DNA of 64,000 nt, taken from the NCBI GenBank assembly GCA_039619475.1, contig CM077115.1, positions 225,739,064 through 225,803,063 of the forward strand, given 5' to 3'. How positions within the stretch are numbered: position 1 is the first letter of the stretch; every line of letters starts with the position of its first letter. This stretch comes from Icerya purchasi (Eukaryota > Arthropoda > Insecta > Hemiptera > Monophlebidae). A model generated the notes under the pieces. It searched no databases. It was not told the DNA's origin and worked only from the letters and a program-made list of their open reading frames with translations. Both the position numbers and the translations under genes were made by a program. Shown here one piece after another: positions 34,012 through 45,600 of the stretch.

Positions 34012-35080
34012 TGGACCTTAGTGCGGGGCAGATCTTGACTGGTCGAAAAGTGCAAAGAATTCCCCCGTTCGCCATTAATGGTCGTAACAGAATAAACAAC
34101 ACAATGAAATGAGAAGTGCTGAAAAAGAAAACTGGAATCGCTACTTGAGGCATATGGAGCTTCTATCAAATAGAAAAAATGCATAATGTAAAAGTTGACA
34201 AAAAATGGTTGAATATTAATATATTCGGTGTTTTAGTAATGTTCGACAACTAAATAATGATGTCTTATACAAATGAAAGAACATGTATCCGTTGCGGTTA
34301 AAAGGATAAAAATCATGGTAATGGTGAGAAATTAAAATGTCAAGGAGTATAGCTGATGCGGCGGCGATTATTTAATTACGAGATAGATCGATGATACACT
34401 GAAAATTACAATTATCTTCGTACGCTATATCGCAAGTTTATACTCCAACTGCCAGAGTGACAAAAAAAGAAGAAATTGTCATTACAGTAAGCGATTGGTA
34501 TAGAGATACGCAATAACAAAAGTGTTCGTTAAGTTGGAAACTTCGAATTTGATGTAAATAAGGTGACAAAGTTTTGCGCCGAATAACAGCTATTTATAAC
34601 AAAAATACCTTTCCTTATCAGCACGAATAGAAACATCCCTGTTAAGGGAAATAACAATCACATAGATTATGTTCTCCTCGCAAATAGTTAACGTACGATG
34701 TCAATTCATAGACCGGAGGTTAAGAACCCAATAGTCACGATGATGAAACTTCCTTCGGTAAATCTCAAAAATCGAAATTACCACAATGTAAAATAAAATA
34801 AACAAAAATATACGCTAAAATAAGGGAAGGAATGCAAAAATCGGTCTTCTCGATTATACCAAAAGTAAAACTGAACTCTGCTGGGAAATATGCGGAAGAG
34901 CAAAGAAAAATTCAGAGTAAAGCAATTGGTTTCGTCCGTTTCAAAAAAGGATTGCCAAGGATAAATTAGAAAAATAAACGAAACAGCATCGCACACGAAA
35001 GAGGTTGATCCGTAAGGAAATGTGACAGAAGAGAGAGGTCAAGTAAAACATGTATCTATAGAAAACCTGCAGATGTTTTT
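34012..35080. other. AT-rich interval, possibly decayed LINE sequence
   Basis: No clear domain. A stretch near 34660-34690 (HIDYVLLAN) hints at an endonuclease tail upstream of the RT fragment at 35080, but this is too weak to call. Confidence 0.35.
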
Positions 35081-35770
35081 AACGTTCGCAAAAATGTAGG
35101 AAGAATAAATTCAATACAAAATGGACTAGATCTGCGTTTAAATCCCGGTGAAATAGGCTGCTTATCTTAAGAAAACATAATAAGAAGAAATTCCAACTGA
35201 AAATACAGAAAGAAAAAAACTAAATCGACAAAATATAACTTTCAGTACAGAAATTAAACATCTCTCGGAATAATAATAACAGATCAAAATACGAACTACA
35301 ACAAACGTGTACAACATATAAATCCTAAAATCAAAAAACATCACAATAAATTGAGATCGCTCTACAATGATAAATTTAGATTGGACACGAAAAAAAAACA
35401 CAAAATTTACTCTTTTCCGATCAATCACAACATATGAATCTTATTGTACTTTGAAAAAAATTGAAAAAAAGCAAATGTCGAAAAATTAAGACTTTTATTA
35501 GTAGCACGCAGAACTTTTCCTGGCAGCCGCTGTAGCTTCTGTAGATCGTCAAATGTAGCAAGTTAATCAAATCAGGAAACTCAAGATAGAAAGCCGAGCT
35601 AATAAATCGAGTACAAAAATACTAAAAGAAATAATTCAAGAAAAGAAAAACAATCGACATCTGGTAAGAACACTAGATAGATGCACAGAGAGTTGATATC
35701 CGGCATCGAAACTAGATTAAAATATAAAAACTAAGGATCGAACTATTTTACGTAATTTCGCAGTTTACCT
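35080..35770 (+). pseudogene. LINE RT thumb-region remnant
   Basis: Plus-strand text in shifting frames: LDLRLNPGEIGCLS, then FNTEIKHLS, IITDQNTNYNKRVQHI, NPKIKKHHNKLRSLYND and KFRLDTKKKHKIYSF. This follows the order after motif C in Jockey-like polyproteins (KTEFIxF, IKYLGxxxD, xHI, NxLRxLLN, K..IYxxxIxP). Stops are frequent. No YADD box remains recognisable just upstream. Confidence 0.5.
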
Positions 35771-36106
35771 AAAAAAAATTTTAAATCACCAGCAATAGCC
35801 TTTGTAGACAACGTGAGGAATCGGAAGATATTGCAGTCCATACATTTCGAATATGGAAATAATTTAAAAATATCAGTGAGAAACACGACATCGTGAAAAA
35901 TTTTTTGAAAAATCTTGTACGAAAAAAGAAGATTTACAAAAAATTATAAAATTCACTACGGAAATTCTTAACGAAAAAGGGAGTGTAATATAACGTCATA
36001 AAACGAAATTTATTGCCAAAAATCTGCACGACAAAAACAATTTGGTTCTGAGTCGGCCTTCACATATATAAATAAATTAAATTAATACCGCTAAAACATT
36101 TATATA

Positions 36107-36604
36107 TAGGGTGATTTTTTAGGAGTTAAGTTTTTCAGGTTGGCAGCACTGGTTGGTATCGGCGTCCAAACGTCATCTGTCAAAGTGAATAGTTTTCAGT
36201 ATACTCTGCCATTTCATCATGAAAAGACTTATAAATAAGCAACGATTGCGATATGATTGAAATTTATTATCAAAAACCAGTGCTCTGTGAAAAATGTGCA
36301 TCGTTTGTATCGACCTGGTGAATCAACAATTCGTGCTGTTATCAACAAATTTCGCACCAAATTTGGTGATAACAGCACGAATTGTTGATTCACCAGGTCG
36401 ATACAAACGATGCACATTTTTCACAGAGCACTGGTTTTTGATAATAAATTTCAATCATATCGCAATCGTTGCTTGTTTATAAGTCTTTTCATGATGAAAT
36501 GGCAGAGTATACTGAAAACTATTCACTTTGACAGATGACGTTTGGACGCTGATACCAACCAGTGCTGCTAGCCTGAAAAACTTAACTCTTAAAAAATCAC
36601 CCGT
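36107..36604. mobile_element. Palindromic mariner-type element (head-to-head duplicate of a transposase 5' end)
   Basis: A 498-bp near-perfect palindrome: arms 36107-36344 and 36367-36604 of equal length (238 bp) around a 22-nt centre. The outer ends read (t/a)(a/c)gggtgattttttaggag-type sequence, the terminal repeat of a mariner/Tc1-type element, with TA on both outer sides (36105-36106, 36605-36606). Each arm encodes the transposase N-terminal helix-turn-helix segment: CSVKNVHRLYRPGESTIRAV then INKF, broken by frame changes upstream. No catalytic DDE/D domain is present. It looks like a foldback derivative that has kept both ends. Confidence 0.85.
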
Positions 36605-36699
36605 TACTTGTATTAGTAACATGTATGTGTAATATTTTAACAAATTTATCCCATCGATTCGAAAATTAGGGAACTAAAATTGTTGGCACTATACGTAAT

Positions 36700-36960
36700 T
36701 ACTCGTTGCTGAAAAATAAGAATGAGAGGCTACTGTGGAATGTTCGAGGTAAGCTGGTAAGATGGAAATTTATTCCACAGTCAAAAAACGGATTCAACTG
36801 TAGAATGGAAAATGGCATAACGACGATCGGCGATGAAACAGAAATAAAAGAAATTAAAGAAGCGGAGATGATGGAAGCGGTGAACAGGTTAAAAAAACCA
36901 GTAAGGCGATCAACTCAGATAAAATTCAGGGTGAAATTTTAAAAGAATTGAATTAAAATA
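36700..36960 (+). pseudogene. LINE fragment: RT N-terminal lead-in
   Basis: A 78-codon frame ends TEIKEIKEAEMMEAVNRLKK then RRSTQIKFRV, similar to the E..EAI..LKN.KA.G.D.I lead-in before RT. Probably a separate, more RTE-like fragment than the LINE that starts near 37110. Confidence 0.45.
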
Positions 36961-37596
36961 CATAAATTCTGAAAAGATCTTCAGTAATGTTTAGGAAAAC
37001 TGCTGGTAGACTAAAATTCAGATCACAGTCTTCACAACATTATCAAAAATGTCTAAAACATATCAGATTGCAGTCTATAATCACAGATCTTGAAAATATT
37101 TTTAACTAAGGTATATGCAAGATACTTCTCATCTGTTTTCACTTCACTCTGGGGAATTATTCTTCAAAGGAAACCAGTAAGAGTTCTCTAGTATGGTTCG
37201 AGTAAGTGCATTTTCTAAAGATGAAACTTGTGAATCACTTAAAAGTTTAAAACCGAAAATTTACCTTCGTACATATTTTAAGCATTCGCCGTGAATTCCT
37301 CGTAGTTTCGCTTTTTTACATTTTTTTTTTTTTTTTTTTTCCCCACTGTACCAGTCGAGGGACCACAAACAGCGCCAATATTAATTTTAATATATGTATT
37401 ATGATGATTTACATTTACACAACCTTATTCTTGAAACCTGTGTATATCCTGAAGCGTGGAAAATCGCTAAGGTCACATCAATGCCAAAAGATAGTGAACT
37501 CAGTGACATTACCAACTACAGGCCTCTATTATGAGCATTCTCCCATTATCGGGGAAAATTTTCTAGAACCTTTTTTACAAAAAAAAAAAAAATTAT

Positions 37597-38258
37597 ATGC
37601 ACAAATCAGAAAACAATATATCCGCTCAGCAGCATAGATTTATGGAGGGGCGTTCTATAGTTACTAATTTAATGACCTACGCCGTGTATATTTCTTCAAA
37701 GATGCATTTGCCTTCTCAAGTAGATGTAATTTATAAAGATTTTGAGAAAGCGTTCAATAAAGCGGACCACAATATTCTAATAAACAAACGTAACGAATTC
37801 GGGTTTTCCAGAGAATTATTACAATTGTTTGAAAGTTAATTATCAGACAGGTAGAGCTACATATATATGTATATTCAATTTAACAATGCAAAATATGCGT
37901 ACTTCCATTACACATCGAGAGTTCCACAAGGCTCAGTTTTAGAATCTCTTCTGTTTTTATTATACATCAATGATTTGTCCTCCGAGTAATAATACATCAC
38001 GCTAATATTATATTGTTGTACGCAGATGATGCGAATATACTTAAAGAAATAAAAAATATCAGCGGTCTATCACTCGTACAAATAGATATTGACAATTTCA
38101 AAAGTTGGAGTATAAATAATAGTCTGCCGGTAAATACATCAAAATGCTATCATATTACTTTTACGCGGAAATTTAAGGCAATTACATCAGCTTACAGTAT
38201 AATGAACGTTTACCTGAAAACTAAAAATGGAATATTTAAGGGTAATTTTCGATTCTAA
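37597..38258 (+). pseudogene. RT palm domain of the 37-39 kb LINE
   Basis: Carries the three palm motifs in order with normal spacing: A (YKDFEKAF, about 37733), B (VPQGSVLESLLFLLYIND, about 37919-37975) and C (YADD, 38019-38030). Motifs A and C keep their aspartates. A stop at 37837-37839 after LLQLFES and a frame change before motif B inactivate it. This is the best-preserved part of the element. Confidence 0.82.
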
Positions 38259-38352
38259 ACTTACTTGCAATGTTGATTTATTACATGCGATTAGTAAGGC
38301 AACAAGGATATTAGGTTTCTTATTCAGAAATTGTAAAAACTATGTTATTAAA

Positions 38353-38746
38353 TTATGTATTATTTCTTCCTGTAAACGTTTGTTTCACTGATATTATAAG
38401 TTATGTATTTTTAAACCTTAAATTACGTTACAAAGTTATAGTTTTAAATATTACTCGGACACAAAGTACCTTTTAATTCGTTAAAACATACAACATTTAT
38501 TTATATTAAATTATTACTTAAAATAAAAGTTACAGACATTATTATTCACAAAAAATATATATAAAAATCCGTCCTACCGGTTTCGTCATATATATTTTTT
38601 GTGAATAATAATGTCTGTAACTTTTATTTTAAGTAATAATTTAATATAAATAAATGTTGTATGTTTTAACGAATTAAAAGGTACTTTGTGTCCGAGTAAT
38701 ATTTAAAACTATAACTTTGTAACGTAATTTAAGGTTTAAAAATACA
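38353..38746 (+). mobile_element. Foldback retroposon-like element, copy 2 (long hairpin)
   Basis: Flanked by a perfect 12-bp duplication, tatgttattaaa, at 38341-38352 and 38747-38758. It has a 5' leader (ttatgtattatttcttcctg, then gtttgtttcactgat) of about 45 bp, then two complementary arms of about 160 bp (38402-38564 and 38586-38748) around a short centre with tccgtcctaccggtttcgtc. Arms are almost perfectly matched. No protein. The flanking RT frame reads through if the insert and one duplication are skipped. The same leader and arms occur at 20951-21179. Confidence 0.85.
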
Positions 38747-39545
38747 TATGTTATTAAAGATACACATCAGTCACATTATATATACCAGTTTAGTCCGTTC
38801 GATATTACGAGTTTGCAGCGATTATTTGAAACCCCTCCTCTGAAATAATGATCGTAAAAACAGAAGCAGTTCGGATGCAGTTTTCAAAGTATTTAATTTT
38901 TAAACGTGTCAGCTTATTTTCCAAGTAATTTACACAAGACACCTGTGAGTCGCATACGTGTTGCTCGGCTTCTTATATAAAATATTTCACGGTGCGATAG
39001 TTTCTCCATGTTTATTGAAAAGAATCGGTATTAAAGTTCCACATTACTAAGTGATTACAACCACATTTTAGATAAGCGCAGTGAACTTGATATTCTGGGT
39101 TGCTATAATTTTAGAGATCTTAGTCGACTGCTGGATACTATAAACTGAACTACAACTCTACTTCTCCCCCACTGAGCTTATACTATAATGCTGAGACTGT
39201 GCCGTTCGTTTGTTTAGAGTACATTTAGTACTTTCGTCGTTTCAAATTTTATAACTACTTACCAGCTAGAGTATTTGGGAAACTGGAAAGCTAGCAGTGT
39301 ATATGAGTTTCAGTAGGTGTGTGTGTGACTGAGTTTGAATATAGATGCGATTGCAAGTTCTGAGCGATACATTTCGACATATTATAATACTTACTACTCT
39401 TTAAGTTTGTCCGGTCATTATTTATCTGCCAATATGGGTTTATGTGAGTTTGACTCATCTAGATTAATAATTTATATACACCATTGTTTTTGCTCCATAA
39501 GGGTAAACTGTAATTGGCCGAAAAGCTGTTGTTTATACATTGTTG

Positions 39546-39549
39546 CAAA

Positions 39550-39600
<51 letters not shown>

Positions 39601-39601
39601 A
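39546..39601 (+). repeat. (AATA)n tail of LINE
   Basis: About 13 units of a 4-bp repeat at the presumed 3' end of the LINE. Confidence 0.95.
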
Positions 39602-41086
39602 AGTGTGAGTATTCTTTAATGATACAAGCTTAAAAGTGTGCAGATACAAATTACAGTCTCTATTTAAAGAAAAGCTGCATCTGTGTTATAAGAGATTATT
39701 GGAACTGCAGGGGGTAATGCTACGGTTCGAAGGATCAAGTTTTATACATTTAGCATCATCTCTGTACTTCAATCTTTCCTATTCTCCATCTTGAATCGTC
39801 TCTCGATTTAGTCTCTATTTTAACTAGGCCGAAAAATTTAAAAAAAAATCTCTACACGGGAGTTAAAGAACCAATTTTTTTTTTTAAATGGCCTGTTTTC
39901 GTCGCTAGAATTTAGGAAACCTGTGATACCCGTAAAATTTTAAAACCGAAAGATTCAAATTTTGAAAATTATCAAAATTAGGCTACAAAAAATTTTTATT
40001 TCAAAAAATCCACGACCCGCTGCTCTATGGTAGCTACAGGAATAAGTTTTTTTTTCTAAATCAGCGTACTTTTATCCCTAGAATAACACGAAAATACAAA
40101 ATTCTAAAAGTTTTGCAATTTAAGAGCCCGAATTTGGGAAAATGTACACATATTGAAAGCGATGATAAGACTAGAAATTAAAAAATATCCACAGCCCCGT
40201 CCAGAGTTTCAGCAGTTATGTTCGACGCACAAATGAATACCTAATCTGTAAAATAAAATAAAAATAAAAACACGGCAATGTTAAAAAGAAAAAATACATT
40301 ACATTCGTATACATAATTGGAAAAAAAATTCAGAGCTCGTTCTATAGCAACTTGAAGGTTGATTTGTTTTTGTTTTTTTTTTTAACTGACATATTTTCGT
40401 TATTAAAATATTGAAAAAATACAAAACCGTCAAACTGTAAAATTTGTGAGTACAAATTTTAAAATGATCGTTCGGTCACCAGCGACTTAAACTATATAAT
40501 TGCTTAGATTCTAAGTAAATTTGACCATTATAATAACGTTAATTTAATGAAATAAATATTGACAATATCTCATTTTAAAAAGAATCAAACGTAACATATT
40601 CCTTTCGTACCTATATATTACGGCGTTTTAATTTTCGAGATATTTTAATCCAAATTTCATTTTTTAATTGAAGTACTCATGCCTTTTTTTTTTTTTTTTT
40701 TTTTAATAAACGTTATGTGAACACTGTAGTTGTTTGTTTTTTTTTTAAATATACGAAATAAAATAATTACAAATTTCAAAGATTTGGGATCGCGGCGAGC
40801 GATCCGAGTCCCTTAGTGGTTATATTTATTAATGACTATAGCCCGGGGTATGCTGTACATTTCGTCTCATAATTACGTCCTGTTACTTTTGTATAAGATA
40901 GGTTAAATGTTGTACTGTACAATTGCTAAAATTTTGTTTTAATAAAAGGCGGGTAGGAATGACATAGTCAATTGAAAGTTATTTTTCTAAAAGAATTTCA
41001 GGAAAAAAGAGATTGGTCGTCAAGGTGGCTAGTCTCCTTGTGAAGTCTAAGGGGCAGTTTTTTTTTTTTATGTATGCGTATATATG
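39602..41086. other. AT-rich interval without recognisable genes
   Basis: Contains T-runs at about 40373-40382 and 40685-40704. No coding signals. Confidence 0.5.
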
Positions 41087-41160
41087 TACCTATATATATA
41101 TATATATATCGGCCTTTCGAGATTCGGAAGGGGGCAAGCTCCCTTCACCCCCAGGTCTAA
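41087..41160. repeat. (TA)n followed by a hairpin-bearing element end
   Basis: (TA)n at about 41090-41109, then cggcctttcgagattcgga and a short hairpin gaagggggcaagctcccttc. The layout (TA tract, GGCC, G-rich hairpin) resembles the tail of repeat family B. Confidence 0.45.
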
Positions 41161-41994
41161 TTCTTTTATAATTCTTATTGTCATGAGCCTACCATTGAGT
41201 AATGTAAATAAAATACTGATTTTGGAATTCTGGTTTTACTATGCTGTGGGAAATGAAAAACATGGATTAAATTTTATATTTTTATCTTATTTCTTATAGA
41301 TCTACTATACACAGCATATGGTATTTCCTATATATATATATTTCTCGAGGAGTAATGTTCGAACCGGGTAACGTAACGTAGTTGATTAAATGGTTCGAAC
41401 GGTTGGGAAGTTGGAATCTAATTCCGATGCCGCACCAACACAATTAAAATAACGTGAATTAACAAAGGCTAGACGCGGAGATACTGCCGGACTAAAGCGA
41501 CGTAATTTTGCCAAAATTACGCGCATGATAAGTACGATTTATCGGTGCGATTGGTCGGACAGTACCTAAAGCTGATCGACTACCCGGGTTTTAGCGAGTC
41601 TTTCGGATGTTCGGTGATTTATCGGTTTAGTATCCGTTTTGCTTTAAAAGAGTTACCGTCTTGAAATGATTCATCAACTTTTAAATTAGATCTATTTTTA
41701 CCGGAAGAATTTTATATATGTTTTTATTAATTGTTGTTTGTCGTAGATTACTCGTGTATATTCTTTTTATGTTTCAAAAATATGATGATATTTACATGCT
41801 AGTCATCGAGAAATCAAGTGTTGTCAATTTTATTAATATTATATATTCATTATTTTATTAACAATCATATTTTATTTGTGACATTGAGTGGACACGAGCT
41901 GCCGTGAGATAACTAGATTTTAGCTTAAAAGGCTCTTATTCATGAACTATTAAGAGTGAGCACAGGATATTGTAGAAGAGTAAATTTCATTGAC
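41161..41994. other. No supportable gene
   Basis: A TA tract at about 41329-41341; otherwise unstructured. The moderately GC-richer patch 41380-41620 shows no recognisable coding. Confidence 0.45.
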
Positions 41995-42165
41995 GACGCC
42001 GTTCGACAAAAAAAAATCTTTATTTACCCATTTAACTTTCATTACATAAAATTAAGAAATCTTTATTTACAACAACGATACAATATAATTTTGGGACAAA
42101 TTTTGTGGCAGGACACTTTTCCTGATGACCCCTGGCGTAAAAATGGCGTAGCCATTAATATATAT
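41995..42165 (-). mobile_element. Partial copy of repeat family B
   Basis: catttaactttcattacata (about 42019-42038) and the following aaaattaagaaatc match family B copy 2 (42418-42445), followed by ttttgggacaaattt-type sequence. It ends at the (TA)n block. Confidence 0.5.
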
Positions 42166-42168
42166 ACG

Positions 42169-42203
<35 letters not shown>

Positions 42204-42246
42204 TATATGTATATATGTATGTGTATATATATATATATATATATAT
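42157..42246. repeat. Compound (TA)n/(TG)n microsatellite
   Basis: Several TA runs separated by acgta, taaataaataa and tatgtatgtgta interruptions, lying between two family B segments. Confidence 0.95.
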
Positions 42247-42657
42247 AAACTCGGCCATTTTGGCCTCGCAAGGGACTGTGTCCCTTGGCACTTCTTGCTT
42301 TCATTTCTGTCTCTTTCTCTTCTATACTATGTATGAAATGATCAAAATTTACAACGTAATTCTTACTGGCATCAACACAAAAAAAAAATAACATAACCAG
42401 AAAAATCCAATTCTAACATTTAACTTTCATTATATAAAATTAAGACATTTTTTATTTATATTTTTCGTTACATATTTCATTATATAAAATTGTAACATTT
42501 TTAAAATAACAATAACAAAAATTCTATAAAATATAACAAGCGTTACATAAAATTGGGACATTTTTTGGGACATTTTTATGGAACATTTTTCTGGGACATT
42601 TTTTTGGGACATTTTTTTGAATGGGGGGTAGCCTAAGAGTTACGTTGTAATTAATAT
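42247..42657 (-). mobile_element. Repeat family B, copy 2
   Basis: Reverse-oriented match to 23364-23776: tail hairpins ggccattttggcc and aagggactgtgtccctt near 42252-42288, then acaacgtaattctta near 42352-42366, runs of tgggacattttt units, and the opposite inverted repeat taagagttacgttgtaatt at 42634-42652. The tail again abuts (TA)n. Non-coding. Confidence 0.75.
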
Positions 42658-45600
42658 ATGTAGCGCATATTACATTGTACAAGATGTAAAAGTACTTTTG
42701 TTGAAATTCAAAATGAATATACAACTTTCAAAATGTCAGCCGGAATAATTTTTAAGGTACGGGGAATGTGCCCTATTCGAGAGCTACAAATAAGAAATTG
42801 AAATAATCGAATCAAGGTAGAAGGCGATGTATTAAAAATAATAGAGCATGTCAATTAGCCTACTCAACGCACGGAACCAGTTCGAAAGGTTCGAATAATT
42901 ACGTGTCCCCTACGCTTTACTAGCATATTTTATTAGCTGCATCGGGCTCGTATACACGTATGATATAGCTTCGCTAGAAAAATCTTAAGTGTAGTCACCG
43001 GTCTTCGTTAGTAAAACAGCTCCCAAGAGGAACAGCGACTAACGACATTCATTTTGCAACATTATTATTATTTTTCGGTATTTCGTAATCTACGAAAAAA
43101 TAAAAACCCGAATTTCGAGTTATTCTCCAGAAATGTACTATTACAAAGTTACACCGCTATCTCGTAAATTACCTTCGGTTACTACTATTTGTTCGGTCGA
43201 TTCGGCGTTCGATGTTTTTATCGAAGCTGTTAAAACGATAATTCCGAAATAATTTAGAAGCATAATCGCCACTGCTGAACATTCTCAGAACTATAAGGGA
43301 TAAAATGATTAGTGCTAAAGAAGACGCAGACTAATGCTTAATTAAGATAACCGCGTACGAAACGTTATCGTTATTATTATTATTATTATTATTATTATTT
43401 TACGGATTTCATTTTGGCCACTTACTAATACTCCAGCAAACAGTAGTTACACTGGAAGCAGTGGCATAGCCACGGAAGGGAGCTGTAAGTGTTCCGGTCT
43501 TCAGAAAATATGCTTATAATACATCAATAAGAATTGATTATAAATCAAAACAATTCGCAATTATTTGTTGTAATTATTAACGTACGTAGCGGAATTACAT
43601 TCAATTTAATAAGCGGAGTGTTTGAAATATGTGTATAAAACGAATTTTCATTGATAATGTTGGGGTGCGCCAGGGGAGAGGTACGAATCTCTCGCCACCA
43701 GTGATTGGACAATATTTTTTTCAATCGGTATTTTTCGAAAATTTTAAAATACAGATTTAGCTTCTAAATGAAATTCTAAATCAGTTCGGGCTGCAGTTCT
43801 TCTTATTTCCGAAGAAATTGCTAGATATATAGAGTATCCGATAAGTTTAAGTTTCCGCGTAGTTTTCATTTTTAATTCTTTGAATTTATTTACCCAGTAG
43901 TTTTCGTTTTAAGATTTGCGTTAATAAAGAATTTAAATATTACAAATTGTAATATTTGGCAAATTTGAAAAAAAATCAAAAATTCTACACCCCCATCCGC
44001 AAAATATGAACTTTTTAAAATTCAGTGTACTATCTACGCTTATTTTGTGTAGACGCAGAGAGATACCTTAAGTTTGTTATTGTATTTTTTAAATCAATTT
44101 TTAACTGAAGTTTTCAAGTTTAAAATTGCAAGCGAATGTTGCGTATTTTTTAATTTCGTTTAATCGAAAACTTAGACACACAGTTCGTTTTCCTTTTTTA
44201 TCTGTGGTTTTCCTGTTTTACTGGTGTCGACTGGTTTAGGAAGAAAAAGTATCATGAACAGAGGTTTATTCTGATTATTTTGACTATTTTGAAGTCAAAC
44301 TCGATTAAAGCGAATTTTAGTATTCCTTATAATTATTATGATTAGTATTCATCTTAATTCGTACGAAAATGGGAAAAAAATATGTCAGCCATGGTAATTC
44401 TGCATGTTCCCTTAGGTGTCATGCAACCGTCGTCACGAGTCGCGTCACAACTCGACTTAAGACTTTTCGATAGTAGAATAGTTGGACAGAAAGGAAAATT
44501 TTTAGTCTTTGCTGAAAATTAATAGCATCGGGATCAGAAAAATACTAAAGTTGATCAAGAGAAATCAGAAAAGACGCAGAGACAGCTACCTTGACTATAT
44601 GCTAGAGTGAACAAAGTGCGGGTTAGCTGGGTTACCTCGGGTGTGCCATGTATTCCGAAGTTGAGAAAGGATTATTAATATTGTTATCATTAATAATATT
44701 ATTATTGTTATTATTAATTTCTGTTCGTATTGGGGGGAAAAGAAGTTTCATAAATTTCGAAATTAAATATAAAAAATATTCAATTTGCTAATAAAATTTT
44801 AAATATAAGCATTAGGAGTCACTGAAAGAGGAGCTGATGTTGTCCATAATTTTTATCACTTTGTGGTAACATCAGAATCACTTTTGTTATCTTTCGTAGA
44901 TTCTAAGGTAAAATTTAGTTGTGGCCAGTACTTTTATTAAAAATAAAATCGTGGGGCGGTTTATATTTGTAAAATTTATTAAAAAACAGGAAAAACAATT
45001 CTGTAATATGTAAACGACATGTTATGAGATAAACCTGAAAATTAAAAACTTCGCCTATAGATTTAAAGCAAAACGCAGTCGAATTGTATAGTATAATCGT
45101 ACTTCAGATGTGCTACATTGTAATATGTCCCTTTGCCGAACATATTTGCAGTATTATGTGGAATGTAGAACACATTTTGAAATTTTTGATTTTGCTTGCC
45201 TTCCGACATTCAGAAATATAACTTATTTCTTAATGTCATTACAAAAAATTTTATATCTAACTGGGGTTTTGTAGAGACGGCTCCATCAATGTTGATGAAA
45301 TTGACAAATTAGGCGTTTTCATAAATCGATCGAACGTGTTCGAGAAAATTCTGCGAAAGAAGGAATTTTAAAAGGTAAAATGTTTCAACAATCACCTCGT
45401 TTGTTGTTCAGGGTCTATCAAAATGCAAGCGATACACTTTATTTACATCCTGTCTTTGTGTTTCGTGATGAAATATCTCTTTGTATTTTACACGACGGAC
45501 TTGTATATGCCATGCCAATTTTCAAATACACGAAATGTCGTCATAGAATTATGTAGTAATTAGATTTCTAGTTTACGAATAATGCTTTCATTTTTTCTGG

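Larger units (their letters stand above)
37110..39601 (+). mobile_element. LINE (CR1/Jockey-like) with RT and (AATA)n 3' tail
   Basis: Reads, in shifting frames: RYFSSVFTS, KDETCESLKSLKP, LPSYIFKAFA, LILETCVYPEAWKIAKVTSM, then ELSDITNYRPL, AQQHRFMEGRSIVTNLMTY, motif A VIYKDFEKAFNKADHNILIN, motif B SRVPQGSVLESLLFLLYIND, motif C LLYADDANILKE (YADD 38019-38030), YLRVIFDSKLTCNVDLLHAI, then SKATRILGFLFRNCKNYVIK. The frame is broken there by the foldback element 38353-38746 and resumes DTHQSHYIYQFSPFDITSLQ. The 3' end shows a ggccgaaaagctgttgttta motif and (AATA)n at 39546-39601, a tandem-repeat tail like those of CR1-group LINEs. Inactive. Confidence 0.8.

Noticed and set aside
36229..36482. Two near-identical 62-codon ORFs on opposite strands
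   Set aside because: They are the wrong frame of the two arms of the mariner palindrome; the transposase homology lies in another frame.
41380..41420. ggttcgaac motif considered as a tRNA T-arm
   Set aside because: No acceptor, D or anticodon stems can be built around it.
43456..43708. Possible MITE with ends cagtggcatagcc and gccaccagtg
   Set aside because: Inverted repeat is weak and no target duplication is visible, so it is mentioned only within the interval entry.
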